Part shown: one piece after another, positions 42,890-53,953 of the stretch | Position numbering within the stretch: the first letter of the stretch is position 1 | Layout of the letters: each line of letters starts with the position of its first letter | From: Lithobates sylvaticus | Taxonomy: Eukaryota > Chordata > Amphibia > Anura > Ranidae | Reading direction: 5' to 3' | NCBI GenBank assembly: GCA_028564925.1 | Contig: CM053031.1 | Coordinates: 102,422,031-102,486,030, forward strand | DNA length: 64,000 nt | The notes under the pieces: model-generated | What the model was told of the DNA's origin: nothing | The model's database searches: none | The model's input: only the letters and a program-made list of their open reading frames with translations | Made by a program: the position numbers and the translations under genes

Positions 42890-45208
42890 GAAAGTAATAC
42901 TGGGAGTATGCTATAGGCCCCCTTACCAGAGGGAGGAGGCAGAAGCAGACCGTCTATCACAATTTGGATTAGCGGCAAGAATGGGAAGTGTCATTATAAT
43001 GGGGGATTTTAATTATCCAGACATAGACTGGGTGGAAGGAACCACGCAGTCATCTGAGGCTCGCCAGTTCCTAAATGTCTTGCAGAACAATTGCATGGGT
43101 CGGATGGTAAATGCACTAACTAGAAACAAAGTTTACTAGACCTACTGATTACCAACAATACAGACCTGATCATGGATGTGGCAATTTAGGAAACATCGAT
43201 CACAGGTCAATTAGTTTTAGTATAAATCACACAAATAGGAAACATAAGGGGAATACAAAGACACTGAATTTCAAAAGAGCCAACTTCCCTAAACTACGAT
43301 CCGTGCTAGAAGATAATAATTGGTATAAAATCTTAGGAACCAAGAACACGGAGAAAAAATGGGTATGCTTTAAGAGCATATTAAATAAGGGCATTTGCCA
43401 GTGCATCCCAAAGGGAAATACATTTAAAAGAGCTAATAAAAGTCCTGGGTGGCCTAACTCCAAAGTAAAAATACATATAAAAGCAAAGGAGAAAGCCTCC
43501 AAAAAATGCAAGGGTGAGGGATCATCCATCAGCATTCCAATTTTACAAAGAATGCAACAAGAAATGTAAGGGTGCAATCTGGGCGGCTAAGATAGAACAC
43601 GAAAGGCACATAGCGGAGGAGAGTTATAAATAAGTACATAAATAGCAAGAAAGAGAGGTCAGATCATATTGGTCCCATAAAGAATGATGAAGGGAATCTG
43701 GTTACTAACGATTGAGAGATGGCGAAGGTATTGAATTTATTCTTCTCATCAGTCTTTAAGAGGGAATCAGGGGGCTTCAGGAACCAGAACTGTAATGTTT
43801 ATCCTCATGACATATCACAGGAAGCACCCTTATGGCTAACAGAGGACAGAATTTATATTAGACTGGAAAAACTTAACATTAATAAGTCACCGGGACCAGA
43901 TGGCTTGCACCCAAGGGTCCTTAAAGGAACTCAGTCAAGTAATTGCCAGACCATTGTTCCTAATCTTTTTACGAACAGTCTACTGGCTGGAATGGTACCA
44001 GCTGATTGGAGAAAAGCCCAAAATGTAGAACCAATATTTAAAAAAGGGCCAAGATACATCCCTGGGAATTACAGACCAGTTAGCCTAACATCAATTGTAT
44101 ACAAGCTCTTGGAGGGGATGATAAGGGACTATATACAGTATTTTAGTAATCACAATGGTATCATTAGCAGTAATTAGCATGGATTCATGAAGAATCGTTT
44201 GTGCCAAACCAATCTATTAACCTTCTATGAGGAGGTGAGCTGCCATCTAGATGTGGTGTATCTGGATTTTGCAAAAGCATTTGGTACAGTTCCCCATTAA
44301 CGTTTACTGTACAAAGTAAGGTCCGTTGGCATGGACCATACAGTGAGTACATGGATTGAAAACTTGCTACAGGGGCGAGTTCAGAGGGTAGTGATAAATG
44401 GGGAGTACTTGGAATGGTCCGGGGTGGAAAGTGGGGTCCCCCAGGGTTCTGTCCTGGAACCAATTATATTTAATTTATTCATAAACGACCTGGAGGATAG
44501 GATAAACAGCTCAATCTCTGTATTTGCGGACGATACTAAGCTAAGCGGGGCAATAACTTCTCCGCAGGATGTGGAAACCTTACAAGAAGATCTGAACAAA
44601 TTAATGGGTTAGGCAACTACATGGCAAATGAGGTTTAATGTAGAAAAATGTAAAATAATGCATTTGGGTTGAAAAAATATGAATGCAATCTACTGACTAG
44701 GGGGAGAACCTCTGGGGGAATCTAGGATGGAAAAGGACCTGGGGGGGCTTGTGGATGACAGGCTCCGCAATGGCATGCAATGCCAAGCTGCTGCAAGCAA
44801 AGCAAACAGTTATTGGCATGCATTAAAAAGGGGATTAACTCCAGAGATAAAACAATAATTCTCCCACTCTACAAGACCCTGGTCCAGCCGCACCTGGAGT
44901 ATGCTGTCCTGTTCGGGGCACCAGTCCTCAGGAAGGATGTGCTGGAACTGGAAGGAGTTCAGAGATTGGCAACAAAACTAATAAAGGGACTGGAGGACCT
45001 TAGTTATGAGGAAAGGTTACGAGCACTGAACTTGTTCTCTCGGGAGAGGAGATGCTTGAGAGGGGATATAATTTCAATGTACAAATACCGTACTGGTGAC
45101 CCCACAATAAAGATAAAACTTTTCCGTAAAAGGAAACTTAATAAGACACACGGCCATTCACTAAAACTAGAAGAAAAGTGGTTTAACCTTAAACTGCATA
45201 GAGGGACC
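42890..45208 (+). pseudogene. CR1 LINE ORF2 (endonuclease and reverse transcriptase), broken
   Basis: The protein nicks target DNA with an apurinic-type endonuclease and copies its RNA there. Visible in order: VIIMGDFNYPDIDW (endonuclease, about 42990-43035); NKSPGPDGLHPRVLK (43880-43925); PGNYRPVSLTSIVYKLLE (about 44060-44115); DVVYLDFAKAFGTVPH (about 44250-44300, RT motif A); [20 protein letters not shown] (44410-44480, motif B); SVFADDTKLSG (44518-44550, catalytic motif C); LYKTLVQPHLEYA (44870); RRCLRGDIISMYKY (45040-45090). Several stops and frame changes separate these blocks, including a stop directly after the motif A block and shifts near 43140, 43600 and 44610-44780, so it cannot encode a working enzyme. 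The end of the protein lies beyond the Harbinger insertion (47069-47200). Confidence 0.8.
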
Positions 45209-47064
45209 TTCTGAGCGATTCCCGTGCGTACTCGTCGCCGAGTTCGTGCTGTTTGGTGTCGGGCTTTTAGCTTTGAGCCAAGACCCGTCCATGAACAGAG
45301 TGACGAGGAGTATGTGGACCAAGAATTGGTTGCTTCAGCGTGACCAGTTCTCGCACATGCCTTTGCTTCGTGAGATCCGGGAGAATAATCCTGATGATTT
45401 CAGGAACTTTCTCAGGATGACGGACCCCGATTTTCACCGTCTTTTGGCTTTGCTGACCCCTTTATCAGCCGGCAGGATACCTGCATTGAGACAAGCCATT
45501 ACTCCGGAGCAGAGGCTTGTTGCCACGTTGAGGTACTTGGCGACAGGGAGAAGTCTTCAGGATTTGAAGTTCTCTTCAGGTATCTCCCCAGGCCCTGGGA
45601 ATCATTATTCCAGAGACCTGTTCTGCCATCATTCAGGTCCTGCAGGAGGACTATATTAAGGTAACATTTCTACTTTACTATTCCCTTCTATGTATGCTCT
45701 GTTTGCTAATGACTTGTATTTTTGACCTCCTTCCCTAATTACCATGATTGCAATATGTTCTAATATGCTGTGCCCCTTTTCTCCTTCATGCATTTTTCCC
45801 TTCACTTACCTCACCAGCATGCTCTTCTGCCCCAATAGACACCTATGGCCTAGTCACTTAAGCAATGTCTTTTTGTCTGCTGCATAGTATTGTTTGCCCC
45901 AAAACACCCCCCTAAAATATGCACAAATGTTTGCTGTGTGGTTTACTTCATGTAGAGCCCCCTTTTTTTCTTTTGGTGGGGGGGGGGGCAAACTCATTAG
46001 GAACCCCTCCCCCAACTGCTCTGTCAGATGGTACCAATCCTTTATCTGCTGGCTTTCCCAAGGTCAATACACACTATATACCTACCTCTTTATAGTGCGC
46101 ATCTTTAGGGATGAATTCAGCAAAGCATGTAGTGCAAGGGACTGCCTCCATACATTCCATTTCCTAATTTTTTGTTTTCTTTCCCTCCTATTAGCTTGCT
46201 TGGTAATTTAATAATGTCACACTGTGCCTGCCTTTTTTTGGGGGGGGGGGGGGGAGGAAATGTTATTTGATCTTTCCTGTGGCCTGCCAATAGTGTTAAG
46301 TACAGAGGGTCTGGCCAAACTAGGCCACATTATTGAGCCATTTGCCAATCAATGAAGTGCAGAGGGTTACCTGTCCACCACCCCCCCCCAAAACCCATAG
46401 TTATTGCCAATGTCCCATCAGAAGTGGGGGGGATTGATGGGGGGGTAAGTAATCTGTGAAGGGGAGCCTCTACTTTTCTGTGTAAATACTTTCCAGCCTC
46501 CAATTTTATACAATGCTCTTGTTCCAAGATGTTGATTGTCTAATCTGCTTGCAATGTTTAGGTGCAAAGTGACTCATTTTTTTTTCTTGTTTCACTCCAC
46601 AGTTCCTTCCACGCCACAGGAATGGCAGACTGTGGCCTCCCACTTTGCCAGCCGTTGGGACTTTCCTAACTGCGGAGGGGCAATTGATGGGAAACACGTC
46701 CGCATCGTTCCACCGCCCAACTCGGGGTCCTACTATTATAATTATAAAGGGTTTAATAGTGTAGTGATGTTGGCGGTGGTGTCGGCAACATACGAGTTTA
46801 TGTATGTGGACGTGGGGATGAACGGCCGGATATCGGATGGTGGGGCCATTACGCACACGGAGTTCTCTGGCGTCTCCAAAGTGGCAGTCTGTGCTTGCCA
46901 CCTCCAGAGGAGAATGCCGAAGGACTCCCCTTCGTCTTTGTCGCAGATGAAGCGTTTGCGCTGACTCCCATGTGATGAGGCCGTTCCCGATGAGGACCCT
47001 CACCCCGGACCAGAGGGTCTTCAACTACAGGCTGTCCAGAGCCAGAAGAGTGGTGGAGAACTAT
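45209..47064 (+). mobile_element. Harbinger transposon segment inside the CR1
   Basis: The block separating two halves of the CR1 coding region contains a PIF/Harbinger nuclease gene. I cannot find inverted termini or a TWA duplication at its borders (...GGGACCTT|CTGAGCG... and ...GAACTATTAGG|ATGTGG), so it is probably a truncated piece that arrived or was trimmed by recombination. It starts just upstream of the gene and stops within the last conserved motif. Confidence 0.7.
45246..47048 (+). pseudogene. Harbinger-type nuclease gene, broken, with an intron
   Basis: Harbinger nucleases (DDE family, relatives of HARBI1) cut at TWA targets together with a Myb-like partner, which is absent here. 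Exon-like part one (45246-45650): FRNFLRMTDPDFHRLLALLT and LRQAITPEQRLVATLRYLAT, then GRSLQDLKFSSGIS, the helical N-terminal region. An intron-like gap (about 45660-46600) ends in a pyrimidine tract and TTTCACTCCACAG. Part two (46600-46960): FPNCGGAIDGKHVRI with the first catalytic aspartate, YYNYKGFNSVVMLAVV, and YVDVGMNGRISDGG with the second. The third motif region is present as ADEAFALT-like sequence in a different frame at about 46940-46965, followed by CGATGAGG..ACCCTCAC-type sequence for [23 protein letters not shown]. At least two frame changes make it inactive. Confidence 0.8.
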
Positions 47065-47529
47065 TAGGATGTGGAATTCTCTTCCACAGGCAGTGGTTTC
47101 AGTGGGGAGCATCGATAATTTCAAAAAACTATTAGATAAGCACCTGACAACATACAGGGATATACAATGTAATAATGACAAAATCACACGCATAGGTTGG
47201 ACTTGCTGGACTTGTGTCTTTTTTCAACCTCGTCTGCTATGTAACTATGTATTCAGCCCCCCAATACTTTGTAGAACCACCTTTCGCTACAATTACAGCT
47301 GCAAGCCTTTTTGGGGATGTCTATCAGCTTTGCACATCTAGAGAGTGAATTTGTTGCCCATTCTTCTTTGCAAAATAGCTCATGGTCTGTCAGTTTGGAT
47401 GGAGAACGTCTGTGAACAGCAATTTTCAAGTCTTGCCACAGATTCTGAATTGGATTTAGGCCTGAACTTTGACTGGGCTATTCTAACACATAAATATGCG
47501 TTGATCTAAATCATTCCATTGTAGCTCTG

Positions 47530-48006
47530 GCTGTATGTTTAGGATCGTTGTCTCGCTGGGAGGTGAACCTCTGCCCCAGTCTCAAGTCTTTTGCAGACTC
47601 TTAACAGACTTTCTTTTAAGATTGCCCTGTATTTGGCTCCATCCATCTTCCCATCAACTCTGGTCAGCTTCCCTATCCCTGCTGAAGAAAAGCATCCCCA
47701 CAACATGACGCTGCCACCACCATGTTTCACGGTGGGGATGGTGTGTTCGGGGTGATGTGCAATGTTAGTTTTCCGCCACACATAGCGTTTTGCTTTTAGG
47801 CCAAAAAAAGTTCAATTTTGGTCTCATCTGACCAGAGCACCTTCTTCCACATGTTTGTTGTGTCCCCCTGCATGGCTTCTCGCAAGCTGCAAATGGGACT
47901 TCTTATGGCTTTCTTTCAGCGATGGCTTTCTTCTTGCCAGTCTTACATAAAGACCAGATTTGTAGAGTGCATGACTAATAGTTGTCCTGTTGACAGATTC
48001 TCCCAC
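47530..48006 (-). pseudogene. Tc1-like transposase fragments
   Basis: Tc1 transposase is a paired-like DNA-binding plus DDE protein acting at the element ends. Minus strand, 48006-47824 reads ESVNRTTISHALYKSGLYVR and ARRKPSLKESHKKSHLQ, the linker between DNA-binding and catalytic domains. 47781-47539 reads [20 protein letters not shown] and [20 protein letters not shown], the region of the second catalytic aspartate's neighbourhood and the GGSVMLWG motif. A frame change separates the two pieces around 47800, stops occur further on, and the N-terminal helix-turn-helix is lost with the truncation. No complete DDE triad remains. Same general family as the copies at 26313 and 53871. Confidence 0.8.
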
Positions 48007-48025
48007 CTGAGCTGTGGATCTCTAC

Positions 48026-48873
48026 AGAGGAGGATCAGTAAATGCTGAAAGTACATTATTCATCCAAAAAACACTTATAGACCTTTATATTACACAAAAG
48101 GTTCTGCATCTCTGGTGAGTTGTTCCAGCCTACAGGGTGTAAAATACTGGTGGCACTTTCTTTTTCTTTTTCTTGAAGCATGTATAAATGGAAAGAGGAG
48201 TATGAGTTGATCACTAGTTGTTTCCTTGGACATAATCTCCTGGAGGCACTTCATATTTTGCACTATATTTTGGGCACTTTATGAGAGAATAATTATTTTA
48301 GTGGATTATTATATGTTCTGTTTGCACAGTTCTTTCAAAGAAAACAGAGACTGTTGTTTTTATCACAGTTGATTTATTTGAGATTTTTTTCACTTTTCTA
48401 CTTATACTGGGATATATTACCAAAATTGTAAATTTGTATATAGAGCGCTGCCTGTCTGAATTACCACATGGAAAGCTTTAAGTATAATATAACTGTAGTC
48501 TACTACCTTTTTCTCTGGCTAAATATTAGTAAAGCCTGGCACAGTACTAGTTAAGTACAAATTGTTAGATGAAGCAAATGCAGAATAAAGCAGCACTGTA
48601 AAAGAGTTTGGGTTTGTCACCAATAACCTTTTCAATCAAAAAGGAACCGATGTGTAAAAATTCTATTTGAAATGATAATTATTGCAAGAATTGCAGAGGC
48701 TGGAAATCCCAGAGTAACCCATTCCAAGTTGGGCAGTGCAGCATGAAGAACCTAGGAGACTAGCAGAATCTATTAGCTGATGCACAGTCTAAAGGACAGG
48801 GAATAGGAAAAGTCTCCCTGAGATAAAGCAGCACATATTAGAATAGATAATATGAAAACTATGATGCCTACAG
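48026..48873. other. Unannotated stretch
   Basis: No recognised feature. Confidence 0.4.
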
Positions 48874-49413
48874 TTAAAGCAGAATTCCAAGATACAACAA
48901 ATCTTATGCGCCCTTTAGAACCCTCTTTTGGTGCACATCAGCAATGACTTTTCTAAAATATTAGGTAAATGCCTAATATGCTAAAAGTGGAAGCTCCATT
49001 TATCTGCTTCCTCCCCCCCCTCCGGTGCCACATTTGGCACCTTTCGTCGGGGGGGTGGAGAGGGGGAAGCAGGTACCTGTTTTTGACAGGTACCCGTTCC
49101 TACTTCCAAAAGAGATCTCATCACGGCGAGATCACTCGGAAGTTCGGCCCCATCCACCTTCCCCCGCTGCCGGGCCATTCAGAAAGCGCAGCACACTTTG
49201 CACATGTATAGTAGGGAACCTGCTGTAAAGCCGAAAGTCTTCTCTGCCGGGTTCCCTTACTAGGAATGGTGGCGGCAGCACCCAAGAGCCGATGGAAACA
49301 TTGCTGGGGTGCCGTAATTGCTGGATTCCTGGACAGGTAAGTGTCCTAATATTAAAAGTCAGCAGCTATAGTATGTATTCACTGGGGGTGGGGGGGACAG
49401 AACTCCACTTTAA
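48874..49413. mobile_element. TTAA-flanked MITE (AAGCGGAGTTCCACC family)
   Basis: TTAA (48874-48877)-AGCAGAATTCC and complemented right end TTAA (49410-49413)-AGTGGAGTTCTGTCC. Shares CTCCGGTGCCACATTTGGCA with 14433-14879. CAGGTAAGT faces outward at 49334-49342. Confidence 0.8.
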
Positions 49414-49803
49414 GCCTAGTACAAATAGCCTGAATGTCGGGCTGCATCAGCCAGTTCAATAGAAACTGTCTGACATTCGGCCTGTGTGTACTGGAGTCGG
49501 TCCAAGAGAAACTGGCTTCTGTCGAAGGGGCATACCAGAAAAAGGTCTTCTGATCAGCCAATGGCTGAGAGCGTTGACCGGAGTGTTCTGGCAGGGGGGA
49601 GGGGATGGGTGTCCCCCTGTCAAAAAACAATAGAACAACAGGGGAGAACCTTCTGGGTTGAATATAAAAAAAATTACTGGCATGTTCTAGGCTTTAGAAA
49701 GGTGTTTAGATTAGTAGTAGCATGGGCACATACATAGACTCTTAACAGCAATGTCTCTGTGACTCAATCATGGTAACATGCGGCTGCATAGCATAGTCTC
49801 TAT
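49414..49803. other. Unannotated stretch
   Basis: A weak inverted repeat (AGCCTGAATGTCGGGCTG / CTGACATTCGGCCTGTGTG, 49428-49488) may be part of a MITE. Nothing else. Confidence 0.35.
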
Positions 49804-50426
49804 CAGGGGCGTAGATAAGGGGGGTCAGGGGTGTTCAAACCCCCCCCCAGAGAATCCTGGCAAAATGCCCAGACAGTGTCCCTGCTGTTTAGCCTCAGCA
49901 TCAGCACAGTAGAAGCAATCAGAGTTTTGGAGATCAGCAGCCAGCCCCCCTTCTATTGTGCCCAATCCCCTCAGTTTAATAAGGGGTCCCCCTGAAAAGC
50001 CTGAGGTCTCAGATTCCGGAAATTGACAGTGCACAGTTAAGGGAACTCCTAGACTCCTCCTCAAGGTATCATATGACACAGCCGAAGGGAGACTGTTGAT
50101 GCAGAAGTTTTCCTGTTTCTGTGCCATGCTGAATCTGAGGTCTGGTAGGTGGGACGGCATTAATTTTCTTTTTTGGGAAGGGATTGGCAGGGATTTGCTT
50201 CTGGGAGGGGAGTTTGATTGGATGAAAGGAGATTTTCTTCCTAATTAGGAATCTTTGCTGGGGGAGAGGGTGTTGACTGAGGGAGATATTTTTGCTTTAG
50301 GGAGTCAGTTTAGAGACAGGGGGGTTTACATTTTGGGCGGGCTATTTGAGGGAGGGAAATATTTTACAGTGGGAATCTTTGCTTGGGGAGAGAGGGTTCT
50401 TAGGAGGGAGAGGGTGATTTTTTTCT

Positions 50427-51028
50427 TTAAAAAATATATATTTTTTTTATTATACTTACCTAGGTGGATGGAGCATCGATCCAATGTTGCATCTGTCCCC
50501 AGCTGCTTCTAAGACCAACAACAGAGCGATCAAAGACCGCTGATCACTCAGTTATCAGCCTTCAGTGAGCAAAGAGTGGTGGCTATAAGTCCCTGGCTCT
50601 GCCCCCCTCCCCACGCTCACTGGAATGCCAGGCTGTGGAGAGGGCAGGAGCCGCTGGCTCAGGGTCTCAGTGGCTCACTGAGAGGCTGAGTGAGCTGCTG
50701 GTCCATTTGGCATCTGGGTGAATCCTGACTTTAAATTTAGGATCTTTCCACAGCCTGGACCTGCTGAGCGATGTCAGCTGACAGGAGGCTATAGCTAAAA
50801 ATGTGTCACAAAAGTGCAGAACGAACTGCGCTCCTCCCCAGGAGAAGTACAACCAAGTGGTAGGCTGTCCCTTCAGAGCGCATGCACCGGTGACATCACT
50901 GGCTGTTTTCCATGTGAATATCGCCTAAACACCACATGTTTAGGAGATATTCACTGTACCTACAGGTAAGCGTTATTATAGGCTTACTTGTAGGTACAAG
51001 TTCAAAAGTTGGGTTTACTATAGTTTAA
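50427..51028. mobile_element. TTAA-flanked MITE within the hAT element
   Basis: The right end TTGGGTTTACTATAGT-TTAA (51025-51028) and the left TTAA (50427-50430) bracket sequence like 25100-25577 (ATATCGCCTAAACACC, CTACAGGTAAG). Outward donor-like motifs at 50454-50462 (minus) and 50963-50971 (plus). Confidence 0.6.
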
Positions 51029-51070
51029 GAATAAAAGCCAACTATATTGACCAGGTGGAACCATCCTGCG

Positions 51071-51105
51071 GTAGGCAGTGCACAATATATATATATATAT
51101 ATATT
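51071..51105. repeat. TA-rich microsatellite
   Basis: ATATATATATATATATAT tract within the hAT element. Confidence 0.9.
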
Positions 51106-51412
51106 TTAATCTCTTAAAATATTTCATAAAATTTCTTAGGACACAGTTTTTGAAGGTTTAAATAAATCACTGAATTTACTCCCTACCACAATATGTTGCC
51201 CCTTGCACCTGCTCAACTTGCACAGTAAGGTTAGCTAAAATCCAGTCTTGTGTCTTTCATACATCCTACATGACCATGGTGCAGCAAGTATACTGCAAAT
51301 ACTTGCACTCGGGATGTCAGATGTTCCAATCTCTGCTCAGCCTGTACACCTGAGTGATGGACTGAAAAGAGCCAAGGCTGTCTGCTGCTTTAAAAAATTA
51401 TCTACGTCCCTG

Positions 51413-52310
51413 AGTTTACTATATTTACTATATTTTGCTATACTCACCAGTCCCAACTGTAGTGGGCAAAGAGACCTTATCTTCATTTTAGCCTAGATCA
51501 GTGTGTTTTACCTACTGATATCATGGATTTATGATTGGTTCTTGGATTTAGGAAATATATGTTTTAATGAATCAAGATTTTTTCATTTCGGTTCACACCA
51601 AAAATGTTTAGACTATATGTGAGCAAAATATGTTCTTTGAACCTACACCCTTCCCAATATTCTTTGAATGTTGTTAGAGCTCTGTCTAGTGCCAAATGCA
51701 CAAAACAAACAACATTGCTGTTACCAGTGCGGAATCTGTTAATGACCAGTTATTTACTTCACCTTTATTATGGCTACACATGCTTTTGCTGGTGAGAAAA
51801 AAAAATGCCCATGAAATGATTTATGTGGCTGCCGAGTTGACAGGTTTTGCTAGTAAAACACAGAGGGCAACACTGGCCGCAGGGAGAACGATTCAAAGAA
51901 ATTTAGAGACCTCTCCAGCAATATTAAGAGACAGGAAGGTCACCTCTAGAACTGCTAAAAATACAGCAGCAAGGCACACGCTAGCACCCATTGCTGGAGA
52001 CTGCGGTACAGCAGAGTGTGTCAAGTTCTCATTTGCTGTATATCCCGGGGACATGCAGGAAATGTGCAAATTTATCAATGTCACTGGCTCACATTGTACA
52101 TTAGGGTCTCTTCTGTGGCTGCTGACGCTGCTTTCCTTGAGTAAGATGCTTAAAAAACAAGTGTGCTTTAACCCACTTGCTGCTGAGCATCACAACGTCT
52201 GTTAATGTTGGTTTTTTGTTTGTTTGTTTTGTTTTTATGAATCGTTCTTTTTTTAATCATTGTAATCAGATGGGAGAGAAGAAACATACACTTAATTTAA
52301 TTTTCACCCC
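51413..52310 (+). other. Unannotated; one open frame of 169 codons
   Basis: The frame at 51696-52205 is the longest one not explained by a repeat. It shows no domain, signal peptide pattern or repeat that I recognise, has no evident promoter or splice context, and its length is within what chance allows in 64 kb read in six frames. I do not call it a gene. Confidence 0.3.
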
Positions 52311-52494
52311 TAAGAGCCGGTTCACACTGGGGCAACACGACTTCCAGCGCAACTTTTGGAGGCAACTTGGACACGACTTGAGTATTAATAACAACACGAC
52401 TTGGAGCGACTTCAACATGACTTGGGGCAACTTGGGGCGTCTCGGGGCGACCTGAAGTCGGATCCTGAGTCGCCCTGGTGTGAACCGACTCTTA
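52311..52494. mobile_element. Small MITE (AAGAGCCGGTTCACAC ends)
   Basis: TAAGAGCCGGTTCACACTGG at the left, complemented TAAGAGTCGGTTCACACCAG at the right. The interior repeats CGACTT / AACTTGG words. It abuts the next MITE, sharing the TTA at 52492-52494. Confidence 0.75.
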
Positions 52495-52910
52495 TGCGGC
52501 GTACACACAGTCGGAATTTTCGATGGAAAACAGTCCGATGGGAGCTTTTCATCGGATTTTCCGACCGTGTGTATGCCCAACGGTCTTTTTCTGTCGGAAT
52601 TTCCGACGGACTTTGAATTGAGAACCTGTTCTCAATTTTTCAGACGGAAAACCTTTCTATTGGATTTTCCGATCGTGTGTATGCAATTCCGACACGCAAA
52701 ATTCCGACACATGCTCGGAAACAATTTGACGCATGCTCGGAAGCATTAAACTTCCCTTTTATAGTGCTGTCGAACGTGTTTTATGCCGCTGTGTTATTGA
52801 CCGTCGGAATTTGGTGTGATCGTGTGTAGGCAACACAGCTTGAGCGGAATTCCGTTGGAAAAACCGTCAGAGTTTTTTCCGACGAGAATTCCGATCGTGT
52901 GTACGCGGCA
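52495..52910. mobile_element. Harbinger-like MITE (TGCCGCGTACACACGA family)
   Basis: TGCGGCGTACACACAGTCGG and complemented TGCCGCGTACACACGATCGG. Flanked by TTA (52492-52494) and TAA (52911-52913), which differ by one base from a 3-bp duplication. Heavily self-complementary interior (TCCGACGG / CCGTCGGA words). Confidence 0.75.
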
Positions 52911-52913
52911 TAA

Positions 52914-53870
52914 GAGAGTGGGTGAATCAGTGGCTGATTACCAAAGACCTTGCTGTATTAGGGCCTTCTGAGCTGGGCTGCTTATTTGAGCGGTGTTTCT
53001 GGTAAAGAATACTACCTGGAGCGCTCACAGCTCTGCAACACTGCAACACTATATTCATTTTAAAATTGTTGTGTCTCATTACAAACAGTTGCGTCCAGTG
53101 ACCCCTCCTCCCCAGCAGAACACAATCAAAGTGAATACACAAAGCCTGAAAAAAACAGATACCTTTTTATCACTTATCATATATCTCATTAGCAGGACAT
53201 AAAAAGAACAAAAAGCGGGTAACTACTTTAGCCAGCAGTTAAGGAAATAAGAATTTCCAAGTCTGGTGTATAAGGGTAGGGTGCTGTGGTGGTTGGCACC
53301 TCCTCCACATTTCCGTCCTTGTTGGGCGCCAAACAAGGGTTACATGAGAGGCCTACCCCAGGGGGAGTTCTTCTGGGCTACGGTGAGCATCTGTAACAGG
53401 ATCACTTTGCTTTACACATGGGGTACCTTTATTTCTGTCAAAGAAAAACTAAAAATGGTTCCGCGCAGTGGTTATGTGAATTCTATTCCAATATTTACAG
53501 AGCTGCTGCCTCCTATAAAAAAACTACAAGAGTAGAGTCTCAGTTTAGTAAAATTGGAAAATGGGTATGGTGCTGCTCTATAAGATAGATTATAGTGGAT
53601 CGATTGGTACTATGTTTACAAGATAAATGTATAAAGAGCCTTTATGTGATAATGTGTTATTAAAAACACACACTAATTCCCAGTTAAGTACCAAAAAAAA
53701 AAAAAATGTCAAGTGCTGTAAATCATAAATCTGTACTAAGAGCAAATCCTACATTGAAATACGTGCAAAAATTAATACACAAAGCTACAGAAACAAACTG
53801 TGCTAAATTCATAAACATGTGTAAGTGCTAAAATATATAGCCACAAGTTTAGCAGTATAGTAAGTCCATA
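52914..53870. other. Unannotated stretch
   Basis: No recognised feature; short frames lack motifs. Confidence 0.4.
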
Positions 53871-53953
53871 TGCAGTGCCTTGCAAAAGTATCCACCCCCC
53901 CCTTGGCTTTTTACCTATTTTGTTACATTACAGCCTTTAGTTCAATGTTTTTT

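Larger units (their letters stand above)
42625..47249 (+). mobile_element. CR1-type LINE with a Harbinger gene insertion
   Basis: A plus-strand LINE lying inside the Tc1 element: endonuclease, reverse transcriptase, C-terminal motifs and a 3' end with the short tandem tail CTATGTAACTATG (47237-47249), the CR1 style of 3' end. The 5' end is truncated. The coding part is interrupted between 45208 and 47065 by Harbinger sequence: the motif KWFNLKLHRGTF before the gap and WNSLPQAVVSVGSIDNFKKL after it are adjacent in CR1 proteins. Confidence 0.8.
42467..48025 (-). mobile_element. Tc1-like transposon split by a CR1 LINE
   Basis: TA (42465-42466) then CAGTGCCTTATAAAAGTATT starts the Tc1. Its sequence runs to GGCGTGCAATTGT at 42624 and resumes at 47250 with TATTCAGCCCC, two stretches that adjoin in intact family members (GTGCAATTGTATTCAGCCCC). 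The transposase is on the minus strand in 47250-48025. The element is truncated at about 48025. Confidence 0.8.
49804..51412. mobile_element. hAT-type non-autonomous element
   Basis: CAGGGGCGTAGATAAGG at the left and complemented CAGGGACGTAGATAATT at the right are near-identical hAT-style termini. The flanking octamers (GTCTCTAT / AGTTTACT) do not match convincingly. A TTAA MITE lies inside (50427-51028). No transposase frame. Confidence 0.6.

Noticed and set aside
49796-51420. 8-bp target duplication for the hAT at 49804-51412
   Set aside because: GTCTCTAT and AGTTTACT do not match, so the element rests on its inverted ends only.
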